Below, piece after piece: positions 17,500 to 26,547 of a stretch of DNA of 64,000 nucleotides. How positions within the stretch are numbered: the first letter of the stretch is position 1; each line of letters begins with the position of its first letter. The notes beneath the pieces are model-generated. The model did not search any database and was not told the origin of the DNA. It saw nothing but the letters and a program-made list of their open reading frames with translations. The DNA is taken from positions 29,324-93,323 of the forward strand of contig JAUJMV010000011.1 of the NCBI GenBank assembly GCA_030446685.1, read 5' to 3'. The stretch is from Thermomicrobiales bacterium (GTDB lineage Bacteria > Chloroflexota > Chloroflexia > Thermomicrobiales > CADCWN01). The position numbers and the translations under genes were made by a program.

Positions 17500-17874
17500 T
17501 CAGCGAACGAACCATCGTTGCGCCCAATCGCCGATCCATCTGCCAGCGGCGACCGGGACGCACAGCATGACGGTCAGGGGGATAAAGCCCATCGAAAGGC
17601 CGACGATGCCTGTGCCAAGCGACCTGATCTTGGCCTCATCGTAGGGCGGACCGAAGGTAGACCAGCCCACGTCGTTCACGATGCGCCCGATCGTCCCGAG
17701 GAGCATGCCCACGGCCAGGATAGGCACCACCCGCCACGAGCGCAGCACAAAGCCGCTGAGGATGCCGAGGACGACGAAGGCGAGCGCCGCCGCGATGCCA
17801 TTCCGCAGGAAGAAGCCCCAGGCAACCGCCAGCGCCGCCATAGTGCCGTAGGTTAGGATAGTCGGGGAGCGCAC
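17500..17874 (-). CDS. Small membrane protein, family not recognised
   Basis: 124 residues with three or four hydrophobic segments: 'LTYGTMAALAVAWGFFL', 'IAAALAFVVLGILSGFVL', 'VVPILAVGMLLGTIG' and 'LSMGFIPLTVMLCVPVAAG'. A charged loop ('PPYDEAKIRSLGTG') separates the last two. It lies between the nuclease/PIN pair and the HigB-like gene, on the same strand. The start ATG 17874 has no strong ribosome site. Function unknown. Confidence 0.6.
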   Translation of the reverse strand: MRSPTILTYGTMAALAVAWGFFLRNGIAAALAFVVLGILSGFVLRSWRVVPILAVGMLLGTIGRIVNDVGWSTFGPPYDEAKIRSLGTGIVGLSMGFIPLTVMLCVPVAAGRWIGDWAQRWFVR

Positions 17875-18010
17875 TGCTATACCCAGGCGCCAGCCGGGCG
17901 ACCTCGGCCAGCAGCACGCCGGTCACGCAATCCCCCCACCCCGGCGTAGTGCGGCGACCGGCGGCAGGACCCGCACGATCCAGTCGTAGAGCGCCGGCGA
18001 CCAGCCGGCC

Positions 18011-18229
18011 TCACTCGGGCGGAACCAGCCCCCGGTCCCCCGCGCCCCTCCGCCGCCGCGCCTGCGTCGCCGCGCGGGCCGCCTCCTGGCGGGCGACGGC
18101 GGCCTCGATCCGGGCGGGGAGGCCGGGATCGTCGACACTCAACTCGGCGATCAGGCGCTCCAGGTCGTCCGGCTCGTCGTCGGCAAGCTCGACGGTTGCC
18201 GGGTCGATACGGGCCGTGGTCGTGTCCAT
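18011..18229 (-). CDS. Small acidic/basic protein downstream of a HigB-like toxin
   Basis: 72 residues from ATG 18229, which has GAGGGGG seven bases upstream. An acidic first half ('ELADDEPDDLERLIAELSVD') is followed by an Arg/Ala-rich tail ('QEAARAATQARRRRGAG'). It lies 57 bases after the HigB-like gene, where an XRE-type antitoxin would be expected, but no helix-turn-helix is visible. Downstream, to 17875, only short out-of-frame fragments remain ('GWSPALYDWIVRVLPPVAAL'). Confidence 0.5.
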   Translation of the reverse strand: MDTTTARIDPATVELADDEPDDLERLIAELSVDDPGLPARIEAAVARQEAARAATQARRRRGAGDRGLVPPE

Positions 18230-18286
18230 CAGCGATCCCCCTCTCGTGTGTCCGTTGCCCATTGTACCCGGTCGCTACGCCGGAGG

Positions 18287-18670
18287 TCACGACAGCTCGT
18301 CCTCGCGCCGCCGCACCGCGCGCCGTGCCCGCCAGTCGCGCAGGCGTGCTTCCGCCAGCGCGATGGTCGCTGGCGGCGTCCGCTGCGTCTTCTTCGAGAA
18401 CGCTTCGAGCGCCAGCAGGATCTGCCCCCGCCGCGCCTCCTGCGCGAAGAGGACGCGGAAGCTCTGCCCACCGCTCGCCACCTGCACCTCGTAGATCTCG
18501 CCGCGCAGGTGCCGCGCCGCCACCAACCCCACGCGCTCGACGACCTTCATCCCGGCCAGGATCTCCGTGCGGTCGGCCTCGGCCAGTCCCAGCAGGAACG
18601 CCGTCACCGGGCGTGCCCCCGCCGCCGTGGCGTAGAAGCGCCACCGCCGCCGCCCTGCCTCGCCGCTCAT
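18287..18670 (-). CDS. HigB/Gp49-like (DUF891) toxin of the RelE superfamily
   Basis: 127 residues. The core 'RRWRFYATAAGARPVTAFLL' and 'LRGEIYEVQVASGGQSFRVL' followed by 'ILLALEAFSKKTQRTPPATI' is the standard Gp49/HigB layout: helical hairpin, then a beta sheet with the conserved W/Y-E-(V/L)-R and F-x-K-K-T-x-x-T-P motifs. Such proteins cleave mRNA on the ribosome. The usual partner is an XRE antitoxin encoded immediately downstream; here the downstream small gene lacks that fold. Confidence 0.8.
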   Translation of the reverse strand: MSGEAGRRRWRFYATAAGARPVTAFLLGLAEADRTEILAGMKVVERVGLVAARHLRGEIYEVQVASGGQSFRVLFAQEARRGQILLALEAFSKKTQRTPPATIALAEARLRDWRARRAVRRREDELS

Positions 18671-18838
18671 CGCCCCCTCCGTCCGCCACTCCTCGCTCTC
18701 TCCGGGCTCCCTCGGATCGGGGGGCGTCGTGGCTCATAGGCACAAAGGGAAGTCTGAGGGCGAGGAACCTTCCCGGAGCGCCACGCGGCCATTGGTCCGA
18801 TTCGGGTCACGGTTGTGGACAACCAGGGGCGGCGCACA

Positions 18839-21184
18839 CTACGCCGCCCCGCGCTTCCCCCCACCCGCCACGCGCACCGGGCGCACGCGCGGCGACGCCG
18901 CCCCGCGCTTCCCCCCACCCGCCACGCGCACCGGGCGCACGCGCGGCGCGGGGGCCAGTTCGGCGCGCAGCCGCTCGGCGAGGGAGGTGTAGCGCTCGGC
19001 GACGCGGTCGCTCTTCAGCGCGATCATCAGCGCGCGCCAAGAGCCGACGATGACGACCAGCTCCTTCGCGCGCGTGACCGCGGTGTAGAGGAGGTTGCGC
19101 TGCAACATCAGGTAGTGCGTGGTGTGCAGCGGGATGATCGCGCAGCGGTACTCGCTCCCCTGGCTCTTGTGGACCGTCACCGCGTAGGCGATCACCAACT
19201 CGTCGAGGTCGCTGAACGACCAGGTCACCCGCCGGTCGTCGTCGAGGCGCACCACCACCTCCTGCTCGACCGGATCGAGCGCGACGATCCAGCCGCCATC
19301 GCCGTTGAAGACCTGGCGGTCGTAGTCGTTCTGCACGCAGATCACCCGGTCGCCCTCGCGGTAGAGGCGCGACCCGAACTGCTTCTCCCCCTTGCGCGGC
19401 CCCGGCGGGTTGAGCGCCGCTTGTAAACGCTCGTTCAGCGCCGAGACGCCGATCGCGCCGCCGTGCATCGGGCAGAGGACCTGGATGTCCCTCAGAGGAT
19501 CGAAGCCGTAGCGCCGCGGCAGCCGGTCGCGCGCCAGCCCGACGATCTGCTCGGCGACCTGCTCCGGGTCGTCCTCGGCGATGAAGAAGAAGTCGGGCAG
19601 CCCCTTCATGATCGGCGTCTCGCCCTTGTTGATGCGGTGCGCGTTGGTGACAATGCCGCTGTCCTGCGCCTGCCGGAAGATCACGTCGAGCTGCGTCACC
19701 GGCGCCTGCCCCGAGGCGATCAGGTCGCGCAGCACGTTCCCCGCCCCCACCGACGGCAACTGGTCGACATCCCCCACGAAGAGGACGTGCATGTCGTTCG
19801 GCGCCGCCTTGAGGAGCGTGTTGGCGAGGAGCGTGTCGAGCATCGACGCCTCGTCCACGATCAGCAGGTCGCCGTCGAGCGGGTTGTCGGCGTTGCGGCC
19901 CGCCTCGCCGCCGAACCGTACGCCGAGCAGGCGGTGCAGCGTCTGCGCCGGCACGCCGGTCAGGTCGGTCAGGCGCTTGGCGGCCCGCCCGGTCGGCGCG
20001 GCCAGGAGCGGCCGCCCCCGCTTCGCCTGGAGGATCGCGACGATCGCCTGCGTGGTCGCGGTCTTCCCGACCCCCGGCCCGCCGGTGAGGATGCTGACCT
20101 TGCTGGTGAGCGCCATCCGCACCGCCGCGCGCTGCCCCTCGGTCAGCGCGTAGCCGCGCTGCCCGGCGTACCAGGCGAACGCCCTGGCCCAGTCCACCTC
20201 CCGGAAGTGGGCCAGCCGGTCGGCCGGCGAGCGCAGGATCGCCCCGACCCGGCGGACGATGTTCCCCTCGGCGTAGTAGTAGGCGGTCAGGTAGATCACC
20301 GGCCGGTCGTCGACCGTCTCGCGGCGGGCGCTGTCGGTCGTCAGCAGCCGCTCGATCGCCTCGCGCACCCGCCCCTCGGCGACCGCCAGCATCTCGACGC
20401 TGCGCCGGACCAGGTCGTCCTCCGGCAGGAAGACGTGGCCGTCGTCCGCCGCCTCCCACAGGAGGTGCAGCGCCGCGCCCATCACCCGCTCCGGCGCGTC
20501 GGGCGGGATGCCGAGCTGCAGGGCGATCTTGTCGGCGGTCTTGAAGCCGATGCCGTGGACCTCGCGCGCCAGGCGGTAGGGGTCGTTCTTGACGATGCCG
20601 ATCGCCGCGTCGCCGTAGCGCTTGTAGATGCGCACCGCCAGCGCGGTGGAGACCCCCTGGTCGGCCAGGAAGACCATCACCTCCTTGATCGCGCGCTGCT
20701 CGCGCCAGGCGTCGCGGATCAGCCCACAGCGGCGCGGCCCCAGCCCCGGCACCCCCGCCAGCCGCTCCGGCGCCCCCTCGATGACCTCCAGCGTCTCCTC
20801 GCCGAACCGCTCGACGATCCGCTCGGCCATCTTCGGCCCGATCCCCTTGATCATCCCCGAGCCGAGGTACTTGCGGATGCCGTCCACGGTCGCCGGCAGC
20901 ACCACCCGGCAGCGCTCGGCGACGAACTGCCGCCCGTGCTGGGCGTGCGTCTCCCAGCGCCCGCCCAGCTCGACGCTCTCGCCGACGTTGACCGCGGGCA
21001 GGCTCCCGACCACCGCCACGAGGTAGCGCTTGCCCGCCGGCTGCACCTTCGCCACGGTGTAGCCGTTCTCCGGGTTGACGTAGGTCAGCCGCTCGATCAC
21101 GCCCTCCAGCCGGGCGGGCGGATCGCCGCCCCCCTGCTCGCGCGCCGCCCCCGCTGCCACCTTCCGCCCCTTCCAAGCCGCCAC
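18839..21184 (-). CDS. recD2: RecD2-type ATP-dependent 5'-3' DNA helicase
   Basis: About 781 residues. The OB-like N-terminus ('TYVNPENGYTVAKVQPAGKR') precedes helix-hairpin-helix repeats ('LGSGMIKGIGPKMAERIVER', 'RLAGVPGLGPRRCGLI') and the SF1B motor: Walker A 'ILTGGPGVGKTATTQ' (near residue 360), 'LLIVDEASMLDTLLANTLLK', 'HVLFVGDVDQLPSVGAG' and the C-terminal 'AYAVTVHKSQGSEY' with 'LLYTAVTRAKELVVIVGS'. This is RecD2, which acts without RecBC in repair. I choose GTG 21184 because the upstream ATG 21220 lies ahead of a TATACT -10 at 21210-21215. The last 36 residues are two exact copies of an 18-residue Arg/Gly-rich unit. Confidence 0.93.
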   Translation of the reverse strand: MAAWKGRKVAAGAAREQGGGDPPARLEGVIERLTYVNPENGYTVAKVQPAGKRYLVAVVGSLPAVNVGESVELGGRWETHAQHGRQFVAERCRVVLPATVDGIRKYLGSGMIKGIGPKMAERIVERFGEETLEVIEGAPERLAGVPGLGPRRCGLIRDAWREQRAIKEVMVFLADQGVSTALAVRIYKRYGDAAIGIVKNDPYRLAREVHGIGFKTADKIALQLGIPPDAPERVMGAALHLLWEAADDGHVFLPEDDLVRRSVEMLAVAEGRVREAIERLLTTDSARRETVDDRPVIYLTAYYYAEGNIVRRVGAILRSPADRLAHFREVDWARAFAWYAGQRGYALTEGQRAAVRMALTSKVSILTGGPGVGKTATTQAIVAILQAKRGRPLLAAPTGRAAKRLTDLTGVPAQTLHRLLGVRFGGEAGRNADNPLDGDLLIVDEASMLDTLLANTLLKAAPNDMHVLFVGDVDQLPSVGAGNVLRDLIASGQAPVTQLDVIFRQAQDSGIVTNAHRINKGETPIMKGLPDFFFIAEDDPEQVAEQIVGLARDRLPRRYGFDPLRDIQVLCPMHGGAIGVSALNERLQAALNPPGPRKGEKQFGSRLYREGDRVICVQNDYDRQVFNGDGGWIVALDPVEQEVVVRLDDDRRVTWSFSDLDELVIAYAVTVHKSQGSEYRCAIIPLHTTHYLMLQRNLLYTAVTRAKELVVIVGSWRALMIALKSDRVAERYTSLAERLRAELAPAPRVRPVRVAGGGKRGAASPRVRPVRVAGGGKRGAA
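18841..18948. repeat. Two exact 54-base direct repeats in the 3' end of recD2
   Basis: 18841-18894 and 18895-18948 are the same sequence (ACGCCGCCCCGCGCTTCCCC...), encoding 'SPRVRPVRVAGGGKRGAA' twice. The period is a multiple of three, so copy number can change without breaking the frame. Confidence 0.9.
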
Positions 21185-21209
21185 CTGGCTAGATTCCTTG
21201 CCATGCCGG

Positions 21210-21215
21210 TAGTAT
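21210..21215 (-). promoter_or_regulatory. -10 element of recD2
   Basis: Minus strand TATACT. No good -35 is visible. Transcription starting just after it supports the GTG start at 21184. Confidence 0.45.
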
Positions 21216-21301
21216 AGCAAACGGGCCAGCGAAGAACACTTGTTCTATTTTCAGGATTGGCGGCGAGATCGCGCGAAACGGGCTGAGCACGAGGCGACAA
21301 T

Positions 21302-21411
21302 TGTAGGGGCAGGCCCCCGTGCCTGCCCGCGTGGCCGATCACCGACGCGGCAGGTGGAGCAAAGGCGTGGGGCGACCCTGCGGGGTCGCGGGCCGGGGGC
21401 CTGTCCCTACC
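21302..21411. repeat. Palindromic intergenic repeat (GTAGGGGCAGGC family)
   Basis: Starts TTGTAGGGGCAGGCCCCCGT and ends GGGGGCCTGTCCCTACCAGT, an imperfect inverted pair. It is the same family as 4078 and lies between the divergently placed recD2 promoter and the 3' end of the response regulator gene. No gene is present in 21220-21490. Confidence 0.7.
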
Positions 21412-21491
21412 AGTCCCACCGTGCTCGGCTCACCCCGCACCAATTACCGACGACGCGAGCCGGATCGCGCGGCGCCGAGGACTGCGCGGCG

Positions 21492-22055
21492 TCAGCCCTC
21501 CGGCCCGCCGCGCAGCCGCTCGACCGCGTCGAGCAGTTCGGGCAGGTTGAACGGCTTGGCGAGGAAGCCGTCCGCGCCGATCTCCTCGGCCCATTCGCGC
21601 GCGTCCCGCGCCGCGGTCATCACCAGGACCGGCACCGCCAGCCCGCGCCGCCGCAGCTCGCGCGCGAAGCCCCAACCGTCCAGCACCGGCATCCGCATGT
21701 CCAACAGGACCAGCGACGGGCGTTCCCGCTCGATCGCCCGCAGCGCCTCCGCCCCGTTGGTGGCCGCGGCGACCGGATACCCCTCCGATTCGAGGATATC
21801 CCCGATCGTCGCCAGGATCGCGGCGTCGTCGTCCACGACCAGGATCGGCCCCGCGCCCCGGCCGGCGGGCGCCGGGTCCCACCCCTCCCGTGTCCCGGCC
21901 GCCTCGCGCCGCACGACGGCGACCCCGGCGGGCCAGCGCGCAACGCCCGGGAGCGGCCGGCCCAGCACAACGAGCGGCCGCCGCGGCCCGCCCTGCCCCA
22001 CGCGCGGCGCGGCCCGCCGCGACCCCCTGCCGCCGGTCATCCGTGCAATGCCCAC
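21492..22055 (-). CDS. Response regulator, receiver domain only
   Basis: 187 residues. The receiver domain occupies about residues 68-185: 'GPILVVDDDAAILATIGDIL' (acidic pocket), 'PSLVLLDMRMPVLDGWGFAR' with the phospho-acceptor Asp, 'VLVMTAARD' and 'GADGFLAKPFNLPELL' with the conserved Lys. There is no output domain. The first 65 residues are Arg/Gly-rich and may not be translated; a later GTG start is possible. The gene begins one base after the histidine kinase stop, so the kinase is its likely partner. Confidence 0.85.
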   Translation of the reverse strand: MGIARMTGGRGSRRAAPRVGQGGPRRPLVVLGRPLPGVARWPAGVAVVRREAAGTREGWDPAPAGRGAGPILVVDDDAAILATIGDILESEGYPVAAATNGAEALRAIERERPSLVLLDMRMPVLDGWGFARELRRRGLAVPVLVMTAARDAREWAEEIGADGFLAKPFNLPELLDAVERLRGGPEG

Positions 22056-22056
22056 T

Positions 22057-23934
22057 TCACCCCTCCCGCGGCGTATTCGCCAGCCCCTCCACCGTCGCGT
22101 ACTGCGGCCCCGCCAGGCCGAGCGGCAGGCTGACGTGGAAGGTCGTCCCCGCCCCCGGCGCGCTCTCGGCCCGGATCCGCCCGCCGTGCTGCTCCGCGAT
22201 GCCCCGGCAGATGTACAGCCCCAGGCCCATCCCGCTGAAGCGCCGGTCGTCCACGTTCGACCCGCGGTGGAAGCGGTCGAAGAGCCGGGGCAGGTCGGCG
22301 GCCGGGATGCCGATCCCCCGGTCGGCCACCGTCAGTTCGGCCGCGCCCGCCTCCCGCCGCACCCCGACGCGCACCTCGCCGCCGTCCGGGCTGTACTTGA
22401 CCGCGTTCTCGACCAGGTTCTCGACCAGTTGCGCGATCCGCACCCGGTCCCAGGCGCCGATCACCGGCCCGGCGGCGTCGAGCGCGAACCCGTGCCGCTC
22501 CGACGCCTGCCGGCCCAGGACCTCGCGGCAGAGTTCGACCAGGTCGAACTCCTCGCGGGCGCCGAGGATCCGCCCCTGCTCGACCCGCGCCGCGTCGAGC
22601 AATTCCAGCACCAGGGTCCGCAGCCGCTCGGCCTCCGCCACCAGCCGCCGGATGCGACCCAGGTCGGCCGGCGCCGCCGGGTCGCGGATCGCCCGCCGCT
22701 CCAGCAACTGCGCCAGGGCGGTGATCGTCGTCAGCGGCGTCTTCAGGTCGTGGGCGGCGGCGGAGAGGAAGTCGTCCTTCAGCCGGGTCGCCTCCTCGCG
22801 CGCCCGGACGCTGGTCGCCTCGTCGATCAGCGCCCGGCTCTCCAGCAGCACCGCCGCCTGGTCGGCCAGCAATTGCACCAGGCGCAGGTCCTCCTGCGCG
22901 AAGATCGGGGCGCGCGGCGTGTAGACCGCCAACACCCCCAGGCGCTCCGCCCCGGCGGTGATCGGCGCCGCCAGCACCGCGCCCGCCCCGAAGGCCCGGT
23001 AGCTCCCGGCGTGCTCGGGGTCGTCGCGCGCCGGGTCCGCCGTGAAGATCGCCGCCTGCCGCGCGAACGCCCGCCCGACGATCATCTGGCCAGGCGCGAG
23101 GGCGAACCGCTCCGGGTGGGTCGGGAACCGCAGCAGGCCCGCGCCCCCGTCCCACAGGGCGATCGCTGCCTGGGGCGCGCCGAGGGCCGCCGCCGCGCCC
23201 CACTCCAGTTCCCGCACGATCGCCGCGGTGTCCGGCAGCCGCGGCAGGCGGGCCGCGCGCCCGAGGAAGGCGCGCAACTCCGGCTCCTGCCAGGCGCGCC
23301 GCAGCACCGGCGGCGGCGCGAACCCCACGAAGTACGCCAGGCCGGAGGCCAGGCTGAGCGGGCGCTGGGCCAGCACGGCCAGCAGGTCGGCGGCGCCCGC
23401 GGGCAGCGCGCCGGCGATCCCCGCCACCAGGATCGACGCCCCCAGGAAGACCGAGCCCGCCGCGACCGCCTGCATCCGCCGCCGGGTCACGCCGCTCGAC
23501 CGCCGGGACTCGCGCCAGAACGCCAGCGCGCCGTAGCCGGCGACACCGAAGAAGTAGAGCACCAGGAGCAGCACCAGCCAGAGGGGCGGCGTCGGGCGGA
23601 AGGCAAAGAGCCCGGCGACCGCCAGCGCCAGCCCCACCTCCGCCCCGCGCAGCACCGGCCCGGGCACCGTCGAGAAGTCATTGACCAGGCGCAGCAGCAG
23701 GTACGGCAGCGCCATGATCAGCGCGCCGTTGAGCGCGGTGAAGGCCGGGCTGAGCGTGACGTCGAGCGCGGTGAGGACCCAGCCCTCGGTGACGATCAGC
23801 GCCGTGAGCCCGAAGAAGAGGGCGATGTCGATCTGCGCGCGCACCGGCCGGCGCAGCGCCTCGGCCAGGGTGACCGCGAAGATCAGGACGTAGAGCGCCT
23901 GCGCCAGGTACTGGAGGAACGCGTCCGCGCTCAC
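22057..23934 (-). CDS. Membrane sensor histidine kinase with GAF domain
   Basis: 625 residues from GTG 23934. Seven hydrophobic segments fill residues 1-220 (for example 'ALYVLIFAVTLAEAL', 'PPLWLVLLLVLYFFGVAGYG'). A GAF domain follows (about 240-390, 'QMIVGRAFARQAAIFTADPA'), then HisKA with the phospho-histidine in 'FLSAAAHDLKTPLTTITALA' (near 395) and HATPase_c with 'LVENLVENAVKYSPDGGEVR', 'VADRGIGIPAADLPRLFDRF' and 'GMGLGLYICRGIAEQHGGRI'. It would autophosphorylate and pass phosphate to the receiver protein encoded next. The signal is unknown. A heptamer array lies directly upstream, between this gene and leuS. Confidence 0.92.
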   Translation of the reverse strand: MSADAFLQYLAQALYVLIFAVTLAEALRRPVRAQIDIALFFGLTALIVTEGWVLTALDVTLSPAFTALNGALIMALPYLLLRLVNDFSTVPGPVLRGAEVGLALAVAGLFAFRPTPPLWLVLLLVLYFFGVAGYGALAFWRESRRSSGVTRRRMQAVAAGSVFLGASILVAGIAGALPAGAADLLAVLAQRPLSLASGLAYFVGFAPPPVLRRAWQEPELRAFLGRAARLPRLPDTAAIVRELEWGAAAALGAPQAAIALWDGGAGLLRFPTHPERFALAPGQMIVGRAFARQAAIFTADPARDDPEHAGSYRAFGAGAVLAAPITAGAERLGVLAVYTPRAPIFAQEDLRLVQLLADQAAVLLESRALIDEATSVRAREEATRLKDDFLSAAAHDLKTPLTTITALAQLLERRAIRDPAAPADLGRIRRLVAEAERLRTLVLELLDAARVEQGRILGAREEFDLVELCREVLGRQASERHGFALDAAGPVIGAWDRVRIAQLVENLVENAVKYSPDGGEVRVGVRREAGAAELTVADRGIGIPAADLPRLFDRFHRGSNVDDRRFSGMGLGLYICRGIAEQHGGRIRAESAPGAGTTFHVSLPLGLAGPQYATVEGLANTPREG

Positions 23935-23950
23935 CGGCCACCCACCGCGT

Positions 23951-24063
23951 CGGGAGTCGGGAGTAGAGAGTCGGGAGTAGAAGGCGGATCGTTGTTGCTG
24001 GCCGCGCGTGGACTCTGTCCCGTGGGCCACTCCCGACTCTCTACTCCCGACTCCCGACTCCTT
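23951..24063. repeat. Inverted heptamer arrays (CGGGAGT / ACTCCCG)
   Basis: CGGGAGT-type units at 23951-23978 (with one AGAGAGT variant) face ACTCCCG-type units at 24029-24063 (with one ACTCTCT variant). The variant units sit at mirrored positions, so the two arms pair fully. The array fills the gap between the leuS stop and the kinase start. Confidence 0.88.
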
Positions 24064-26530
24064 ACACCACGATGTTGATCAGCCGCCCCGGCACGTAGAT
24101 CACCTTCTTCGGCGCCTTGCCGGCCAGGAAGGGGGCGACCTTCTCGCTGGTTGCGGCTAGGTCGCGCGCCGCCCCCTCGCTGATGCCGGCCGGCGCCTCC
24201 AGGCGGTCGCGCAGCTTGCCGTTGACCTGCACGACGAGCGTGACCGTCTCCTCCGCGACCAGCGCCGGGTCGGACGCCGGCCAGGACTGCTGGTGGACGC
24301 TGTAGCCGCCTCCCTGCCGCGCCCACAGCTCCTCCGCCAGGAAGGGCGTCACCGGGGCCAGCATCAGCGTCAGCGTCCGCAGCGCCTCCGCGCGCTGTCC
24401 GGCGGTGAAGGCGTCGCGGTTGTCGCCGACCCAGTTACTATACTCCATCAGCCCGGCGATCGCGGTGTGGAACTGGTAGCCCTCCAGTTGCTCGGTCACC
24501 CGCTTGATGTAGCGGTGCATCGGGCGCAGATCCGCGCCCGCCCCGCCCTCGGGCGCCGGATCGACCACCAGCCGCCAGACCCGCTCCAGGAAGCGCGTCA
24601 CCCCGACCAGGTTCTGGTCGCTGAAGACGTTGTCCTGGTCGAACGGCCCTAGGAAGAGCATGTACGTGCGGAAGGCATCCGCCCCGACCCGCGCGAAGTA
24701 CTCATCGGGGTTGACGACGTTGCCGCGCGACTTGCTCATCTTCGCGCCCTCGCGCGTGATGAAGCCGTGCAGCCGCAGCCGCCGGAACGGCTCCTCGAAC
24801 GGCAGGTGGCCCAGGTCGTGCAGCACCATCGTGACGAAGCGCGCGTAGAGGTGGTGCATCACGACGTGCTCTTTGCCGCCGAAGTACATGTCCACCGGCA
24901 GCCACGCCGCGATCCGCTCGCGGTCGAACGGGCGGTCGTCCCACTCGGTGCAAGGGTAGCGCAGGAAGTACCACGACGAATCCAGGAAGGTGTCCGAGAC
25001 GTCGGTCTCGCGCTCGGCCGGCCCGCCGCAGATCGGGCAGGTCGTCTTGACGAACGATTCCACCGACGCCAGCGGCGATTTGCCGGTCCCGGTCGGGCGG
25101 AACTCGTCCACCTCCGGCAGCAGCACCGGCAACTGCTCCTCCGGCACCGGCACGATCCCGTCCCGCGCGCAGTAGACGATCGGGATCGGCGGCCCCCAGT
25201 ACCGCTGGCGCGAGATCAACCAGTCGCGCAGCCGGTAGGTGACGCGCGGCCGCCCCGCGCCCCGCTCGGCCAGCGAGGCGGTGATCGCCCGCTTCGCCTC
25301 CTCCCACGGCAGGCCGTCGAACTGGCCGGAGTTGATCAGCACTCCCGGCCCGGTGTACGCCGCCTCGGCGATCCCCACCTCGCTCTCGACGACCTCGACG
25401 ATCGGCAGATCGAACTTCTGGGCGAACTCATAGTCCCGCTCGTCGTGCGCCGGCACCGCCATGATCGCCCCGGTGCCGTAGCCCAGCAGCACGTAATCGG
25501 CGATCCAGATCGGCACCGGCCGGTCGGTCGCCGGGTTGAACGCGTAGGCCCCGGTGAAGACGCCGGTCTTCTCGCGCTCGGCGTTGGTCCGCTCGATCTC
25601 GGTCGCCCCGCGCGCCCGCTCGACGTACGCCTCGACCGCCGCGCGCTGCCCCGGCGTGGTGATCCGCTCGACCAGTTTGTGCTCCGGCGCCAGCACCACG
25701 TAGGTCGCGCCGAAGACGGTGTCGGGCCGCGTGGTGAAGACCGGGATCGGGTCCCCCGTGCCGTCCACCGTGAAGATCAGCTCCGCGCCCTCGCTGCGGC
25801 CGATCCAGTGGGCCTGGCGGCGCTTGCTCTCCTCCGGCCAGTCCAGCGCCTCCAGCCCGTGCAGCAGGCGGTCGGCGTAATCCGTGATTTTGAAGAACCA
25901 CTGCGTCAGCTCGCGCTGCACGACCGGGGTGCCGCAGCGCTCGCAGCGCCCGTCGATCACCTGCTCGTTCGCCAGCACCGTCAGGTCGGTCGGGCACCAG
26001 TTGACCGGGGCCTCCTTCCGCACCGCCAGCCCCGCCTTGTACAATTGCAAGAAAATCCACTGCGTCCAGCGGTAGTAATCCGGCCGGCTCGTATCGACCG
26101 AGTGGCTCCAGTCGAACATCGCGCCGATGCGGCTCAGTTGCTCCTCGCGGTAGCGCCGGGTGGTCCGCACGGTCAGCTCCATCGGGTTGATGTTCTGCTT
26201 CAGCGCGTAGTTCTCCGAGTGGATGCCGAACGCGTCGAAGCCCATCGGCTGGAAGACCTCGTAGCCGCGCATCCGCTGGAAGCGCCCGTTGGTGTCGGCG
26301 CCGCCGTAGGTGTAGGTGTGCCCGATGTGCAGCCCCTCCGCCGACGGGTAAGGGAACTCCATCAGGTTGTAGAACTTGGTCTTGCCGCCGGACAGCGCCA
26401 GGTCGGTGCGGTACAGCCCGCTCTCCTCCCAGCGCCGCCGCCACTTCGTCTCGATCTCCCGCGGATTGTACCGCTCGCGCCCGGCCTCCCCGGCCGCGGC
26501 GGCCTCCGGCGCGATCGTCTGCTCGCTCAT
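24062..26530 (-). CDS. leuS: Leucyl-tRNA synthetase
   Basis: 822 residues; charges tRNA-Leu in the cytoplasm. ATG 26530 follows GGAGGCGAGC. Class I signatures are present: 'FPYPSAEGLHIGHTYTYG' (HIGH, near residue 67) and 'EGAKMSKSRGNVVNPDEYFA' (KMSKS, near 595). The CP1 editing domain has 'VFTTRPDTVFGATYVVLAPE' and 'YGTGAIMAVPAHDERD', so it is editing-competent. Zinc-binding pairs 'CERCGTPV' and 'CPICGG' are visible. The C-terminal domain ends 'KAPKKVIYVPGRLINIVV'. Expression is controlled by the T-box leader upstream. Length is normal for bacterial LeuRS and the frame is intact. Confidence 0.97.
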   Translation of the reverse strand: MSEQTIAPEAAAAGEAGRERYNPREIETKWRRRWEESGLYRTDLALSGGKTKFYNLMEFPYPSAEGLHIGHTYTYGGADTNGRFQRMRGYEVFQPMGFDAFGIHSENYALKQNINPMELTVRTTRRYREEQLSRIGAMFDWSHSVDTSRPDYYRWTQWIFLQLYKAGLAVRKEAPVNWCPTDLTVLANEQVIDGRCERCGTPVVQRELTQWFFKITDYADRLLHGLEALDWPEESKRRQAHWIGRSEGAELIFTVDGTGDPIPVFTTRPDTVFGATYVVLAPEHKLVERITTPGQRAAVEAYVERARGATEIERTNAEREKTGVFTGAYAFNPATDRPVPIWIADYVLLGYGTGAIMAVPAHDERDYEFAQKFDLPIVEVVESEVGIAEAAYTGPGVLINSGQFDGLPWEEAKRAITASLAERGAGRPRVTYRLRDWLISRQRYWGPPIPIVYCARDGIVPVPEEQLPVLLPEVDEFRPTGTGKSPLASVESFVKTTCPICGGPAERETDVSDTFLDSSWYFLRYPCTEWDDRPFDRERIAAWLPVDMYFGGKEHVVMHHLYARFVTMVLHDLGHLPFEEPFRRLRLHGFITREGAKMSKSRGNVVNPDEYFARVGADAFRTYMLFLGPFDQDNVFSDQNLVGVTRFLERVWRLVVDPAPEGGAGADLRPMHRYIKRVTEQLEGYQFHTAIAGLMEYSNWVGDNRDAFTAGQRAEALRTLTLMLAPVTPFLAEELWARQGGGYSVHQQSWPASDPALVAEETVTLVVQVNGKLRDRLEAPAGISEGAARDLAATSEKVAPFLAGKAPKKVIYVPGRLINIVV

Positions 26531-26547
26531 GCTCGCCTCCAACTCGG

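Noticed and set aside
18841-18948. Possible CRISPR-like direct repeats
   Set aside because: Only two contiguous copies with no spacers, and they are coding.
18807-21176. Second frame of nearly full length over recD2
   Set aside because: Lacks helicase motifs; frame-shifted shadow.
19463-21217. Long open frame opposite recD2
   Set aside because: Antisense shadow with no domain; recD2 motifs are complete on the other strand.
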